Shown: piece after piece, positions 10,797 through 20,821 of the stretch
How the letters are laid out: each line of letters starts with the position of its first letter
Position numbering within the stretch: position 1 is the first letter of the stretch
Assembly: GCA_002339675.1 (NCBI GenBank)
Contig: DDKB01000017.1
Coordinates: 864,346 to 928,345 of the forward strand
Length of the DNA: 64,000 nt
Reading direction: 5' to 3'
Source of the DNA: Stutzerimonas stutzeri
GTDB taxonomy: Bacteria; Pseudomonadota; Gammaproteobacteria; Pseudomonadales; Pseudomonadaceae
The notes under the pieces: model-generated
Database searches by the model: none
Told to the model about the DNA's origin: nothing
The model's input: only the letters and a program-made list of their open reading frames with translations
Program-made: the position numbers and the translations under genes

Positions 10797-13073
10797 CTAT
10801 CGGCCGTGGTTCTTCAGGCTGCGCAGGTTGCCGATCACCGACTCGAGCGCCCGATCGAACAGCAGGGCGTCGTTGAGCAGGCGGATGGCTCCACGGCGAA
10901 ACTCGATGGCGAGGCCCGTGCGGGTCTTTTCCAGGACCTTCATGCCGGTGCGGTTGACGAAGATGTACTTGCCGGTGGGCTTGATGATCGCGGCCAGCTT
11001 GCAGCGCAGCTTGTGCTCCTCGTCTTCCTGGAACTCGACCCAGCTGCCGACGCGCAGGTTGTCGACCTGGGTCAGTGCCTCGTCATTGTCAGCCAGATTG
11101 ATTTCAGGCTCTTGCTCGCGCGTCTCGCCAGGGGCGAGCAGCACGATTTCCTCGTTGACCTCGACCATTGCGGCTGCGACTGGCTCTTGAGCCGGCTCGT
11201 CGCGCGGCGGCAACTCGAGCTTGGCATCGGCAGCGTGCTCGTCCGAGATGCGCTCGGCAGCCGCCGGAGCGGCCGGCTGGCTGAGTTGCTGCAGCGTCTG
11301 CACATGCAGTGCTTCGAGGCGGGTGAAGAAATCACTGGTGGAGAAAGGGTCGAACGCCGCGCTTGCCAAGCCTTCGCGCAGGCTTTTCAGCAGGCTGGGC
11401 ACCAGCTCAAGCAGGGCTTCGCGGGATTCGGGGTCGTCGTGCGGGCCGACGCTCCAGATCAGGTCGTCCATGGTGGCAAGCGCCGCGTTCCATTGCTCGG
11501 ACTGGGTGCCGTGCTTGAGGCAGGTCAGCAGCAGAACCTTGCTCCAGGCCTCCTGCAGCAGTCGAACCACCACCTCGGGCAGGGTCTTGCCGAGCAACCG
11601 CTCGTTGAGCGCGTGCTCGACTTCCTGGCGGGCCATCTCGGCCCTGGCGCGTCCTTCCTCGGCGTCACGGGTGCGCTGTTCGAGCAGCTCGCTGCGGCGT
11701 CGTTCGTCGCCGGTAAAGGCGAGAAAGTCTGCTAGCAGCTCGGAAAAGATCGCCGGGTCGTCGACGAAATCGTTCAACAGGCGCGACACCACCTGCTCGA
11801 TCTTCTGGTAGAGGCTGTCGCGCTGGGCTTCATCCTGGTCGCCCCAGCCCATCGCGGCCGAGGCGATCTCGTTCAGCAGTCGCCGCGCTGGATGGCTGCC
11901 GCGGCTGAAAAAGGTCTTGTCGAGCACTGCGACCTTAAGCACGGGAATCTGCAGTCGTCCGATCAGCGCCTTCAGCGAGTCGGGCAGGGTGCGGTCGTCG
12001 AGGATGAACTCGAAAAGCATCGACACTAGATTGATGACGTCTTCGTCGACCTCGCCAACCACGCGGGACTTGCCGCTCTTGGCGCTGACCCGGTGCAGCA
12101 GCTGCTCGAGCTGGGCTTGCAGGTCGAACTGGTCGACCTGCTGCATGGGCGCGCGTAATTGCAGGTGCGACAGCAGGCGCATCAGGTCGTTGCTGGATAT
12201 CGGCACCGCATCGCTGGGCAGGTTGCGCGCCGGCAGCGCGCTGCCCCGCAGCTCTGACAACAGGGCCTGCAGGGTGCCAAAGGCCTCCTGGGTGCCTTCA
12301 TCGACATAACCCTGGTTGCTGCCGTAGTCCGTGCGCGTCGCGCTGCCGGATGAGCCGGGGCGGGCCGGGTTGCGGCGCGGCAGGGCCGATTGCAGTTCGG
12401 GCAGGATGCCGGCCGCGACGAGTGTCTGGTTCGATTCGGCGTACAGCTGTTCGATATCGGCGAGGACATAACGCTCGAACAGCTTGAGGATGATCAGCTT
12501 GACCTTGATCTCGACGCCAAGGGTGCGGCACGCCTCGAGGAAGTACTGGCAGAGCGGGTCCGGACCGAGCGGGTTGTTCTTGTCGTCGAGCTTTCGGCTG
12601 ACCAGGGCATTCATCCGGGTCGTCAGGTGGCTGAGCGGCTGGGCTGCGCGGCTCATGACCTTGGTTACCATGGTGTCGATCGCGACGGATTCTTCCAGTT
12701 CGTCGTTCTGTACCAGCGCCAGGCTTTCGAACGATGCCTCCGGCTGCGCCGGCTTGCCGATTTCATATTGGTTCAGGCGGGCAAAGGCCTCGAAAACCTG
12801 CTGCAGGAACGCTCGTTCGATGCCGCGTCGCTTCATGCGCAGGTCGCGCATCGCTTCGAAGAAGGCGTTCTGCTCGGCGTTGCTGGTGGCGCGGTCGGCG
12901 ATCTCGAACAGCGAATCGTCGGCATTGTCGAACAATGTCTGCAGGGCAAGGCGCAATTGCTGGGCGGCCTTGTCCCGCACGCTGATGAGCGCGACAGGTA
13001 ATCGACCTGCCGGTGAGGTCGGCTTTTGCTCAGGGGCAGCCTTGAGGTGCACCACTTTCGCATCGGTTCGCAT
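10797..13073 (-). CDS. DUF1631 family protein
   Basis: A 758-residue cytoplasmic protein with no signal peptide or transmembrane segment. It is mostly predicted helical, with Glu/Arg/Ala-rich stretches around residues 480-520 that could be coiled coil. The C-terminal 90 residues (from about LRVGSWVEFQEDEEHKLRC) have the beta-rich look of the PilZ-like end seen in DUF1631 proteins. Older annotations call such proteins thymidine phosphorylase, but no catalytic motif for that enzyme is present. It is transcribed alone and diverges from nadC across 330 bp. Confidence 0.8.
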   Translation of the reverse strand: MRTDAKVVHLKAAPEQKPTSPAGRLPVALISVRDKAAQQLRLALQTLFDNADDSLFEIADRATSNAEQNAFFEAMRDLRMKRRGIERAFLQQVFEAFARLNQYEIGKPAQPEASFESLALVQNDELEESVAIDTMVTKVMSRAAQPLSHLTTRMNALVSRKLDDKNNPLGPDPLCQYFLEACRTLGVEIKVKLIILKLFERYVLADIEQLYAESNQTLVAAGILPELQSALPRRNPARPGSSGSATRTDYGSNQGYVDEGTQEAFGTLQALLSELRGSALPARNLPSDAVPISSNDLMRLLSHLQLRAPMQQVDQFDLQAQLEQLLHRVSAKSGKSRVVGEVDEDVINLVSMLFEFILDDRTLPDSLKALIGRLQIPVLKVAVLDKTFFSRGSHPARRLLNEIASAAMGWGDQDEAQRDSLYQKIEQVVSRLLNDFVDDPAIFSELLADFLAFTGDERRRSELLEQRTRDAEEGRARAEMARQEVEHALNERLLGKTLPEVVVRLLQEAWSKVLLLTCLKHGTQSEQWNAALATMDDLIWSVGPHDDPESREALLELVPSLLKSLREGLASAAFDPFSTSDFFTRLEALHVQTLQQLSQPAAPAAAERISDEHAADAKLELPPRDEPAQEPVAAAMVEVNEEIVLLAPGETREQEPEINLADNDEALTQVDNLRVGSWVEFQEDEEHKLRCKLAAIIKPTGKYIFVNRTGMKVLEKTRTGLAIEFRRGAIRLLNDALLFDRALESVIGNLRSLKNHGR

Positions 13074-13403
13074 CGAGACTCTCCGGTCGCTTGCTCTGGG
13101 AAGCGATCAACATCGCGTAGCATGCCGCTGAAAAGACTCAGGGGCAACGGCTTTGCCGGCTGGACAACGGGTCGCCATTTCTGTGGCGTCAATTTATGAC
13201 GGCATTATAAGCATCCGGTTTCCCAGCCTAGCGCGCTTTTGTTTTGGACATGACGCAGCTCACAGATACTCCCCGGAATTCCTACAGGCGGTCATCGTGC
13301 GCTTGCGGCCGCTGGCATTCGCGGCCGCCACAGCGCCAGTCGGAGGCTGTAGGAGCGCCGGGGAGCGCCGTATACTCTGGTCCACTTGAAATGGGAGCCC
13401 GTC
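13074..13403. other. 330-bp divergent intergenic region between the DUF1631 gene and nadC
   Basis: No gene is seen. The sequence TATACT at 13371-13376 could be the -10 of nadC (33 bp before its GTG), but I find no convincing -35. An AT-richer patch around 13190-13215 could hold the promoter of the leftward gene. GGGAG at 13393-13397 is the nadC ribosome site. Confidence 0.5.
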
Positions 13404-14252
13404 GTGACTGATATCACCCTCGCAGAACTGACCGCCGACATCGAGAACACCGTACGCAAGGCCTTGAGCGAAGACATCGGCACCGGCGACGTCACGGCCC
13501 AGCTGATTCCAGCCGAGCGCCTGGCCCACGCCGCAGTGATCACCCGCGAGGCCGCGGTCATCAGTGGCACGGCCTGGGTCGATGCGGTGTTCCGGCAGCT
13601 CGACCCGCGGGTTGCGGTTCACTGGCGGGTCGTTGACGGCGAACGCGTTTCGGCCGATCAGGTGCTGTTCCACCTCGAGGGGCCGGCCCGGGCGCTGCTG
13701 ACCGGCGAACGCACCGCGCTGAATTTCCTGCAGACCCTGTCAGGCGTCGCCACGCGCTGTCGGCACTACGCCGACCTGGTCGAAGGCACCGGCGTGCGGC
13801 TGCTCGACACGCGCAAGACGATCCCGGGCCTGCGTCTGGCGCAGAAATACGCGGTCACCTGTGGTGGCTGCCATAACCACCGCATCGGGCTGTACGACGC
13901 CTTTCTCATCAAGGAGAACCATATCGCCGCCTGTGGCGGGATCGCCGAGGCGATTGCCGCGGCCCATCGCATCGCGCCGGGTACTCCGGTGGAGGTCGAG
14001 GTGGAGAGTCTGGACGAGCTTGAGCAGGCGCTGCGGGCCGCTGCCGACGTGGTGATGCTCGACGAGCTGAGCCTCGATGACATGCGCGCCGCGGTCGGGA
14101 TGGCGGCGGGAAGGGTGAAACTGGAGGCGTCCGGCGGAATCAGTGACGAGACGTTGCGGGTGATCGCCGAGACTGGCGTGGACTATATCTCGATCGGCGC
14201 CCTGACCAAGCACGTCAGGGCGATCGACCTGTCGATGCGCCTGACTCAGTAG
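13404..14252 (+). CDS. nadC: Nicotinate-nucleotide pyrophosphorylase (quinolinate phosphoribosyltransferase)
   Basis: Converts quinolinate and PRPP to nicotinate mononucleotide in de novo NAD synthesis. I choose the GTG at 13404, seven bases after GGGAG, giving 282 residues; an in-frame TTG at 13386 has no better site. Family motifs are clear: [13 protein letters not shown] at the N-terminus, [58 protein letters not shown] and the phosphate-binding LEASGGI. Monocistronic. Confidence 0.95.
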   Translation: MTDITLAELTADIENTVRKALSEDIGTGDVTAQLIPAERLAHAAVITREAAVISGTAWVDAVFRQLDPRVAVHWRVVDGERVSADQVLFHLEGPARALLTGERTALNFLQTLSGVATRCRHYADLVEGTGVRLLDTRKTIPGLRLAQKYAVTCGGCHNHRIGLYDAFLIKENHIAACGGIAEAIAAAHRIAPGTPVEVEVESLDELEQALRAAADVVMLDELSLDDMRAAVGMAAGRVKLEASGGISDETLRVIAETGVDYISIGALTKHVRAIDLSMRLTQ

Positions 14253-14293
14253 GGCGCCGCGTGGCGGCACGGGAAGCGGCCGCAGGGGGGGTG

Positions 14294-14725
14294 TCAGTGC
14301 TTGCTCTTCAGGCCGAAGTTCTCGTGCAGCGTACCCGGCACGTCGGCGTCTTTGGGTGCGTAGTCCTTTGGCGGCTCGGTGAAGGCCGGCGAGCTGAGGC
14401 GCTCTCGGTGGCTGTGGGTCTCTTCGCTGTGCAGGGCGGCCAGCAGGCGCTGGCGGGTCTGCTCGTCGAGCGCCAGCCGGTCGGCGCCCTCGGTCAGGTG
14501 CTCCTGCATGTCCTGGTAGCTGCTGGTCAGCTTGCGCAGCAGGCTGGCCGTGGTGTTGAAATGGGTCACCACTTCGCTTTGGTAGGTATCCAGGCGCTCC
14601 TGCAGTTCGTCCACCTGACGCTGCGTGCTGCTCGGTGCGCTGGTGCGCGCAATCAGGAATCCAATGACGATGCCGGCGATCACGCCGATGATCGGGAGCA
14701 ACCAGGTCGCGAGGCTCTGTTCCAC
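14294..14725 (-). CDS. zapG: YhcB/ZapG family inner membrane protein (DUF1043)
   Basis: A 143-residue protein with an N-terminal transmembrane helix (LLPIIGVIAGIVIGFLIA) followed by a long charged, probably coiled-coil region (about 35-105) and a disordered tail. In E. coli YhcB (ZapG) is a divisome- and envelope-associated factor. I place the start at the GTG at 14725 because AGAGGAAG lies six bases before it; an ATG at 14764 would add 13 residues without a ribosome site. It converges with nadC and diverges from the hydrolase gene. Confidence 0.85.
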   Translation of the reverse strand: MEQSLATWLLPIIGVIAGIVIGFLIARTSAPSSTQRQVDELQERLDTYQSEVVTHFNTTASLLRKLTSSYQDMQEHLTEGADRLALDEQTRQRLLAALHSEETHSHRERLSSPAFTEPPKDYAPKDADVPGTLHENFGLKSKH

Positions 14726-14967
14726 GAGTACTTCCTCTAAATAAACGGCTGTGCTGTTCAGCAACGAAAAACCAGGATGGACGGTCGGCGGTGCGCTGGC
14801 AGGCCCGCGTCCACTGACCCGCCAGGCACCGCCTGAGCGGTGGTTTTATCACGGCCTGATACGTTAACGTCTCGTACCTGCCCTGTATACCGCCTTGCGA
14901 TGGGGCTGGCCCCGCGCAGCACAGAGCATGACGAGTCGATTTGCCCCCAGGTCACGGAGTGAGTGCA

Positions 14968-15594
14968 GTGAAACGAGAAGACCCGATATTCATCGACGGC
15001 CCGGCCGGTGTGCTGGAAGGGCTGCATTTCGATCAGCCCGAGGCGCGTGGCGTGGCCCTGATCTGTCATCCCAACCCGGTGAAGGGCGGGACGATGCTCA
15101 ACAAGGTGGTCTCGACGCTGCAGCGCACCGCCCGCGACGCCGGCTATGCCACGCTGCGGTTCAACTTCCGCGGCGTCGGCGCCAGCGCCGGCACGCATGA
15201 CATGCAGATGGGCGAAGTCGAGGACGCCGAGGCGGCGCTGCTCTGGCTGCGGACGCAGCATCCCGGACTGCCGCTGACGCTGCTGGGATTCTCCTTTGGC
15301 GGCTTTGTCGCGGCTGCGCTGGCCGGGCGGATCGAGGCGCGTGGCGAAGCGCTGGAGCGCCTGGTCATGGTGGCGCCAGCTGTTTCGCGTCTGGCCGGGC
15401 TGCCACAGGCCGAGCGTAGTGCATTGGCAATCATCCAGCCGGACGACGACGAGGTCATCGACCCGGCGCAAGTGCACGCGTTTTCGGCCGGACTCGAACG
15501 CCCCCACGAGCTGCTGAAAGTGGCAGAATGCGGTCACTTTTTCCACGGCAGGCTGGTCGAGCTCAAGGCCTTGCTGGCGCCCCGGCTGGTCTGA
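14968..15594 (+). CDS. Alpha/beta hydrolase
   Basis: A 208-residue hydrolase from the GTG at 14968, eight bases after GGAG; another in-frame GTG at 14959 is possible. Visible fold elements are the oxyanion segment HPNPVKGG, the strand and turn [13 protein letters not shown], the nucleophile elbow GFSFGGF, an acidic strand ([10 protein letters not shown]) and the catalytic His near the end (ECGHFFHG). It belongs to the small dienelactone-hydrolase-like set next to trpS in pseudomonads. The substrate is unknown. trpS starts 56 bp downstream, so the two may share a transcript. Confidence 0.85.
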   Translation: MKREDPIFIDGPAGVLEGLHFDQPEARGVALICHPNPVKGGTMLNKVVSTLQRTARDAGYATLRFNFRGVGASAGTHDMQMGEVEDAEAALLWLRTQHPGLPLTLLGFSFGGFVAAALAGRIEARGEALERLVMVAPAVSRLAGLPQAERSALAIIQPDDDEVIDPAQVHAFSAGLERPHELLKVAECGHFFHGRLVELKALLAPRLV

Positions 15595-15650
15595 AGCATC
15601 CGGGCTGCGGCGTACCGCCTGCCGTTCGTGCGAACTGTATCGAGATAAGT

Positions 15651-17009
15651 ATGAAAACCCGAATCCTGACCGGCATCACCACCACCGGTACGCCCCACCT
15701 GGGCAACTATGCAGGCGCGATCCGCCCCGCAATCCAGGCCAGTCGCGCCGCTGAGGCCGACTCCTTCTACTTCCTGGCCGACTACCATGCGCTGATCAAA
15801 TGCGACGACCCGCTGCGTATCCAGCAGTCGCGCCTGGAAATAGCCGCCACCTGGCTGGCCTGCGGACTGGACGCCGAGCGTGTCACCTTCTACCGACAGT
15901 CCGATATCCCCGAGATCCCCGAGCTCACCTGGTTGCTGACCTGTGTGACCGGCAAGGGCTTGCTCAACCGTGCCCATGCCTACAAGGCCTCGGTGGACAA
16001 GAATGTCGAGCGCGGCGAAGACCCCGATGCGGGCATCACCATGGGGCTGTTCAGCTACCCGGTGCTGATGGCTGCAGACATCCTCATGTTCAACGCACAC
16101 AAGGTCCCGGTGGGCCGCGACCAGATCCAGCACGTCGAGATGGCCCGCGACATCGGCCAGCGATTCAACCACCTGTTCGGCAACGGCCGTGAGCTGTTCA
16201 CCGCGCCCGAAGCGCTGATCGAGGAGAGCGTGGCGACCCTGCCCGGCCTCGACGGCCGCAAGATGTCCAAGAGCTACGACAACACCATTCCCCTGTTCGC
16301 CAGCGCCAAGGCGCTGAAGGACACCATCGCGCGCATCGTCACCGACTCGAAGCTGCCCGGTGAGCCGAAGGACCCGGACGATTCGCACCTGTTCACCCTG
16401 TATCAGGCGTTCGCCACGCCGGCCCAGCTCGGCGAGTTCCGTGCCGACCTGATCGGTGGGCTGGCCTGGGGTGAGGCCAAACAGCGACTGTTTCAACTGC
16501 TCGACGCCGAACTGGGCGAGGCCCGCGAGCGTTACCACGGCCTCATGCAGCAGCCGGCCGATCTCGAGGACATCCTGCTGGCCGGCGCTGACAAGGCGCG
16601 CCGCGTAGCGACGCCGTTCCTCGGCGAACTGCGCGAAGCTGTCGGGCTGCGCAGTTTCCGCAGCGAAGCGAAAAGCGCGGCACCGACAAAGAAAAAGGCC
16701 GGCAAGACCGCACGCTTCGCCAGCTTCCGCGAGCCGGACGGCAGTTTCCGCTTCCGTTTCTTTGCCGCCGATGGCGAGCAACTGGTGCTGTCGCGACCGT
16801 TCAGCGATCCCAAGGCAATCGGCGTCGCGACGCAGCGGCTGGTCGCCCAGGGCGTCGATGCCCTGGAACTGCGCGCCGACGAAGGCAATCAATTCACTTT
16901 GTGGCTCGACAGCGAATGCATCGCCGACAGCCCCGACTATGCCGACGAGCAGGCGCTGGAAGCGGCCATGCTGCGCCTGCGCGAGGCGCTGGCCACCCTG
17001 GCCGTGTAG
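15651..17009 (+). CDS. trpS: Tryptophanyl-tRNA synthetase with C-terminal extension
   Basis: Class I synthetase charging tRNA-Trp. From the ATG at 15651 it has 452 residues, against about 330-350 in E. coli-type TrpS. The catalytic core shows the HIGH-type motif [10 protein letters not shown], and the KMSKS loop ([11 protein letters not shown]). From residue 343 a Lys-rich linker leads to an extra domain of about 100 residues whose start ([19 protein letters not shown]) resembles the DUF1508/YegP fold. Longer TrpS proteins of this kind are normal in pseudomonads; the role of the tail is not known to me. Confidence 0.94.
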   Translation: MKTRILTGITTTGTPHLGNYAGAIRPAIQASRAAEADSFYFLADYHALIKCDDPLRIQQSRLEIAATWLACGLDAERVTFYRQSDIPEIPELTWLLTCVTGKGLLNRAHAYKASVDKNVERGEDPDAGITMGLFSYPVLMAADILMFNAHKVPVGRDQIQHVEMARDIGQRFNHLFGNGRELFTAPEALIEESVATLPGLDGRKMSKSYDNTIPLFASAKALKDTIARIVTDSKLPGEPKDPDDSHLFTLYQAFATPAQLGEFRADLIGGLAWGEAKQRLFQLLDAELGEARERYHGLMQQPADLEDILLAGADKARRVATPFLGELREAVGLRSFRSEAKSAAPTKKKAGKTARFASFREPDGSFRFRFFAADGEQLVLSRPFSDPKAIGVATQRLVAQGVDALELRADEGNQFTLWLDSECIADSPDYADEQALEAAMLRLREALATLAV

Positions 17010-17164
17010 CGCCAGCCGCGGTCCGGGCGGTCGCGGTTCGATCGCCAGGGCCTGCCGACCCACTGATCCCACCGAGGCGCGAGCGCGTGAACGATTTGCG
17101 TAAATTGCCAACCACCGAGGGCGCGGCTAAAGTGTCGGCCCCGTTTCATTACCCAGACCCCGCC

Positions 17165-18259
17165 ATGACCCCTCTTGAGCGCTATCAGGCCGACCTGAAA
17201 CGTCCCGACTTCTTTCATGACGCGGCGCAGGAAACGGCCGTGCGTCATCTGCAGCGCCTGTACGACGACCTGGTAGCCGATGATCGCAGCAAGACCGGCC
17301 TGTTCGGCAAGCTGTTCGGCAAGAAGCAGCAGGACCCGATCAAGGGCCTGTACTTCTGGGGCGGCGTCGGCCGCGGCAAGACCTACCTGGTCGACACCTT
17401 CTTCGACGCCCTGCCGTTCGAGCAAAAGACCCGCACGCACTTCCACCGCTTCATGAAGCGTGTCCACGAGGAAATGCGCACCCTCAAGGGTGAGAAGAAT
17501 CCACTGACCATCATCGGCAAGCGGTTCGCCGACGAATCGCGGGTAATTTGCTTCGACGAGTTCTTCGTCTCGGACATCACCGATGCGATGATCCTGGCGA
17601 CCCTGCTCGAGGAACTGTTCAAGAACGGCGTCAGCCTGGTAGCCACCTCCAACATCGTGCCTGACGGCCTGTACAAGGACGGGCTGCAGCGTGCTCGCTT
17701 CCTGCCGGCGATCGAGCTGCTGAAAAAGCACACCGAGATCGTCAACGTCGACAGCGGCATCGACTACCGCCTGCGCGCGCTGGAGCAGGCCGAGCTGTAT
17801 CACTTTCCGCTGGACGCCGAAGCCGAACAGAGCCTGGAAAAGAGCTTCCGCAGCCTGCTGCCGGAGAAGTGCAAGATCCAGGAAAACGAGGCGCTGGTCA
17901 TCGAGAACCGCGAGATCGTTGCCCGCAAGGTCGCCTGCGGGGTGGCCTGGTTCGAGTTTCGCGAGCTCTGCGACGGGCCCCGCAGCCAGAACGACTACAT
18001 CGAACTGGGCAAGATCTTTGATGCGGTGCTGGTTTCCAATATCGAGCGCATGGATGTCTCCAAGGACGACATGGCGCGGCGCTTCATCAACATGGTCGAC
18101 GAGTTCTACGACCGCAACGTCAAGCTGATCCTCTCGGCCGAGGTCGAGCTGAAGGACCTCTACGCCGGCGGCCGTCTGGAGTTCGAATTCCAGCGCACCC
18201 TCAGCCGCCTGCTGGAAATGCAGTCCCACGAGTACCTGTCGCGTCCGCACAAACCCTGA
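17165..18259 (+). CDS. zapE: Cell division protein ZapE (AFG1-like ATPase)
   Basis: A 364-residue ATPase from the ATG at 17165 (MTPLERYQADLKRPDFFHDA). The P-loop is GGVGRGKT at 66-73, followed by the AFG1-family DTFFDALP, the Walker B stretch ICFDEFFVSDI and the sensor segment VATSNIVPDGLY. In E. coli ZapE associates with FtsZ at the ring under stress; related mitochondrial AFG1 proteins act in protein quality control. It follows trpS by 155 bp. A longer reading into the trpS end has no support. Confidence 0.93.
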   Translation: MTPLERYQADLKRPDFFHDAAQETAVRHLQRLYDDLVADDRSKTGLFGKLFGKKQQDPIKGLYFWGGVGRGKTYLVDTFFDALPFEQKTRTHFHRFMKRVHEEMRTLKGEKNPLTIIGKRFADESRVICFDEFFVSDITDAMILATLLEELFKNGVSLVATSNIVPDGLYKDGLQRARFLPAIELLKKHTEIVNVDSGIDYRLRALEQAELYHFPLDAEAEQSLEKSFRSLLPEKCKIQENEALVIENREIVARKVACGVAWFEFRELCDGPRSQNDYIELGKIFDAVLVSNIERMDVSKDDMARRFINMVDEFYDRNVKLILSAEVELKDLYAGGRLEFEFQRTLSRLLEMQSHEYLSRPHKP

Positions 18260-18280
18260 CGGGACTGGCCGAGCTGGACC

Positions 18281-18303
18281 GCACGACCAAGGTAAGGTCG
18301 TGC
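18281..18303. terminator. Hairpin between convergent zapE and regulator genes
   Basis: GCACGACC and GGTCGTGC form a perfect 8-bp stem with a 7-nt loop in the 61-bp gap between convergent genes. There is no T-run on either strand, so it may be a weak or Rho-assisted stop for both. Confidence 0.45.
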
Positions 18304-18320
18304 TGTCCAGCTACCAGCGT

Positions 18321-19313
18321 TCACCCACTCTTCAACCGATACTGCTGCCGATACTGGTTCGGCGACAGCTCGGTGTGCTGGCGGAACAGGCGAGCAAAGA
18401 AGCTTGCATCGTCATAACCGACTTCGTAACTGATGGTCTTGATGCTCTTGCGCGTCGTCGACAGCAGCGTCTTGGCCGTTTCGATGCGCAAACGCTGCAG
18501 GTAATGCAGCGGTTTGTCGCCAGTGGCGGTCTGAAAGCGGCGCATGAAGTTACGGATGCTCATGCCGTGGTCGCGCGCCACGTCCTCGAAACGGAATTTT
18601 TCCGCGAAGTGCTCTTCCAGCCATTCCTGGATCTGCAGCACGCGCGTGTCCAGGTGCAACTTTTGCCCACCAAAGCCGATGCGGCCCGGGTTGTAGTTAC
18701 GGCGTACCTCGAACAGGATGTCGCGCGCCATGCCCTGGGCAATGTGCGCGCCGCAGAAGCGTTCGACCAGGTGAATGTAGAGGTCGCAGGCCGAGGTCGT
18801 GCCGCCGGCGCAGTAGAGGTTCTCGCTGTCGGTGAGGTGCTTTTCCTGGGTGAACAGCACCCGCGGAAAGCGCTCGGCGAATTCCCGGGCGAAGCGCCAG
18901 TGGGTAGTGCCTTCGCGACCATCGAGCAGCCCGGCCTCGGCCATCCAGAAGGCCCCGCTGGCTTCGCCGCAGATGGTCGCTCCCGCGGCATGGCGCTCGC
19001 GCAGCCAAGGCGCGACCTGCGGGTAGCGCTGGCACAGCGCATCGAAATCACGCCAGAAGGCCGGCAGGATCACGGCGTCGGCGTCGTCCAGCGCGCCGTC
19101 CACCTCGATGCGCGGGCCGCTGAACGTTTCGACCGCCCGGCCGTCGGGGCTCACCAGCGAGGTTTCGAACGCCGGCGTGAGGTCCAGACCCAGCTGCTTG
19201 CCGTAGCGCAGGCTGGCCATGTGAAAAAAATCCTTGGCGTGCAACAGGGTGGAGGCAAATACCCCGTCGGTGGCCAGGATGCTGATGCGTTTGAGAGGCT
19301 GCGCGTCGATCAT
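18321..19313 (-). CDS. GlxA-type transcriptional regulator (DJ-1/PfpI domain plus AraC DNA-binding domain)
   Basis: A 330-residue regulator. The N-terminal half (about 8-195) is a class I glutamine-amidotransferase-like (DJ-1/PfpI) domain, with ATICGEASGAFWMAEAG where the nucleophile elbow lies; the usual Cys is in the preceding ICGEA. The C-terminal half (about 220-325) is an AraC/XylS domain with two helix-turn-helix motifs and the family signature IKTISYEVGYDDASFFARLF. The ligand and targets are unknown. It diverges from nfi across 151 bp. Confidence 0.87.
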   Translation of the reverse strand: MIDAQPLKRISILATDGVFASTLLHAKDFFHMASLRYGKQLGLDLTPAFETSLVSPDGRAVETFSGPRIEVDGALDDADAVILPAFWRDFDALCQRYPQVAPWLRERHAAGATICGEASGAFWMAEAGLLDGREGTTHWRFAREFAERFPRVLFTQEKHLTDSENLYCAGGTTSACDLYIHLVERFCGAHIAQGMARDILFEVRRNYNPGRIGFGGQKLHLDTRVLQIQEWLEEHFAEKFRFEDVARDHGMSIRNFMRRFQTATGDKPLHYLQRLRIETAKTLLSTTRKSIKTISYEVGYDDASFFARLFRQHTELSPNQYRQQYRLKSG

Positions 19314-19464
19314 GCGGGGCTACTGTTCAATTGTTCTTATTGGGGGATTGCAGGGTAAAAATGCCGTGCTCCGGCGGGAGCGTCTTATTTTTTCGTCTGA
19401 CTGTCCAGTCCCGCATGGACTGCAATGCCCTGAGGCAGGACGTCAGCCAATCGAGAGAACCAAC

Positions 19465-20178
19465 ATGAGCGAGCATATGCCCCCTGTGGGCGCCGCGTTC
19501 AGCGGCTGGAACGGCAGTACCGCCGAGGCCCGCGAGCTGCAGAAGACGCTGGCCGCGCGGCTGCTGCTGAGCGACGACTTCGGGCCCTTGCGCCTGATCG
19601 CCGGTGTCGACGTAGGCTTCGAGGAGGGCGGCGCCATCACTCGTGCGGCAGCGGTGCTGCTCGATGCCGAGAGCCTGGAGCTGCGTGCGCAAACCATCGC
19701 CCGGGTGCCGACCTGCATGCCCTATATCCCGGGTCTGCTCTCGTTTCGCGAACTGCCGGCCGTGCTGCAGGCCCTCGAGGCGCTGGGGCAGGTGCCGGAC
19801 CTGGTGTTTTCCGACGGCCATGGCATCGCGCACCCGCGCGGACTCGGCATCGCCGCGCACCTGGGGATCATCACCGGCTTGCCGACCGTCGGCGTCGCCA
19901 AGAAGATCCTCACCGGCCAGCATGAGCCCCTGGGCGAGCGCCGCGGCGACCAGGTCGCGCTGCAGGACAAGACCGGCAGGCAGATCGGCACGGTGCTGCG
20001 CAGCAAGGACAAGGTGCGCCCGCTGATCGTCTCGCCGGGCCACCGGGTCAGCTTGCAGAGCGCACCCGCGCTGGTGATGCGCTACGTCACCCGCTACCGG
20101 CTACCCGAACCTACCCGGCTGGCCGATCGGCTGGCATCGCGTCGGGACGAAAAGCGCGGCGGCCCGGCGGCAGACTGA
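19465..20178 (+). CDS. nfi: Endonuclease V
   Basis: Cleaves DNA near deoxyinosine, starting repair of deaminated adenine. The ATG at 19465 gives 237 residues. The catalytic core is visible: the first acid in AGVDVGF (D49), the substrate wedge PYIPGLLSFRELPA and the second acidic motif DLVFSDGHGIAHPRGLG, followed by GVAKKIL. It lies upstream of ampD on the same strand with a 70-bp gap that contains a small GCAGGC/GCCTGC hairpin. Confidence 0.94.
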   Translation: MSEHMPPVGAAFSGWNGSTAEARELQKTLAARLLLSDDFGPLRLIAGVDVGFEEGGAITRAAAVLLDAESLELRAQTIARVPTCMPYIPGLLSFRELPAVLQALEALGQVPDLVFSDGHGIAHPRGLGIAAHLGIITGLPTVGVAKKILTGQHEPLGERRGDQVALQDKTGRQIGTVLRSKDKVRPLIVSPGHRVSLQSAPALVMRYVTRYRLPEPTRLADRLASRRDEKRGGPAAD

Positions 20179-20248
20179 CGTCTTTGCTTGCAGCAGGCGG
20201 CCCGCAGGCGCTAGCCTGCAGGCCCGCCGATTACCCTGGTTCGCCGCG

Positions 20249-20800
20249 ATGCAGTTGGATCTTGCGACAGGCTGGTGCCGAGGCATCCGCCATTGCCCTT
20301 CGCCCAACTTCAATGCGCGCCCCGATGGCGAAATCTCCCTGCTGGTGATCCATAACATCAGCCTGCCGCCCGGCTGCTATGGCACCGGCAAAGTGCACCA
20401 GCTGTTCCAGAACTGCCTGCCCGGCGACGAGCACCCCTATTTCCAGCAGATCGCCGGGCTGCAGGTATCGGCGCACTTCCTCATCGAGCGCGACGGTTCG
20501 GTCAGCCAGTTCGTGTCCTGCCTGGACCGGGCCTGGCACGCCGGTGTCTCCTGCTTCGATGGCCGCGAAGGCTGCAACGACTTCTCGCTGGGCATCGAGC
20601 TGGAGGGCACCGACGACGCGCCTTTCAGCGACGCCCAGTACGAGCGCCTTATCGCCTTGGCGCGGCTGCTGCAGCAAGCCTACCCGGGCATCACGCCGGC
20701 ACGGGTCTGCGGCCACAGCGACATCGCCCCGGGGCGCAAGACCGATCCCGGCCCAGCGTTTGACTGGGGCCGGCTGCGTGCCGCCTCGATCTGCGCCTGA
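20249..20800 (+). CDS. ampD: 1,6-anhydro-N-acetylmuramyl-L-alanine amidase AmpD
   Basis: Cytoplasmic zinc amidase of cell-wall recycling; removal of the anhydromuropeptide inducer keeps AmpR from inducing AmpC beta-lactamase. The 183-residue protein has the Amidase_2 fold with metal and catalytic residues at H35 (VIHNISLPPG), a central histidine in DRAWHAGVS and the C-terminal CGHSDIAPGRKTDPG. No signal peptide, in line with a cytoplasmic AmpD and not the periplasmic AmiD/AmpDh forms. ampE follows 21 bp later. Confidence 0.95.
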   Translation: MQLDLATGWCRGIRHCPSPNFNARPDGEISLLVIHNISLPPGCYGTGKVHQLFQNCLPGDEHPYFQQIAGLQVSAHFLIERDGSVSQFVSCLDRAWHAGVSCFDGREGCNDFSLGIELEGTDDAPFSDAQYERLIALARLLQQAYPGITPARVCGHSDIAPGRKTDPGPAFDWGRLRAASICA

Positions 20801-20821
20801 CTTTCCCCACAGGATGCGACG

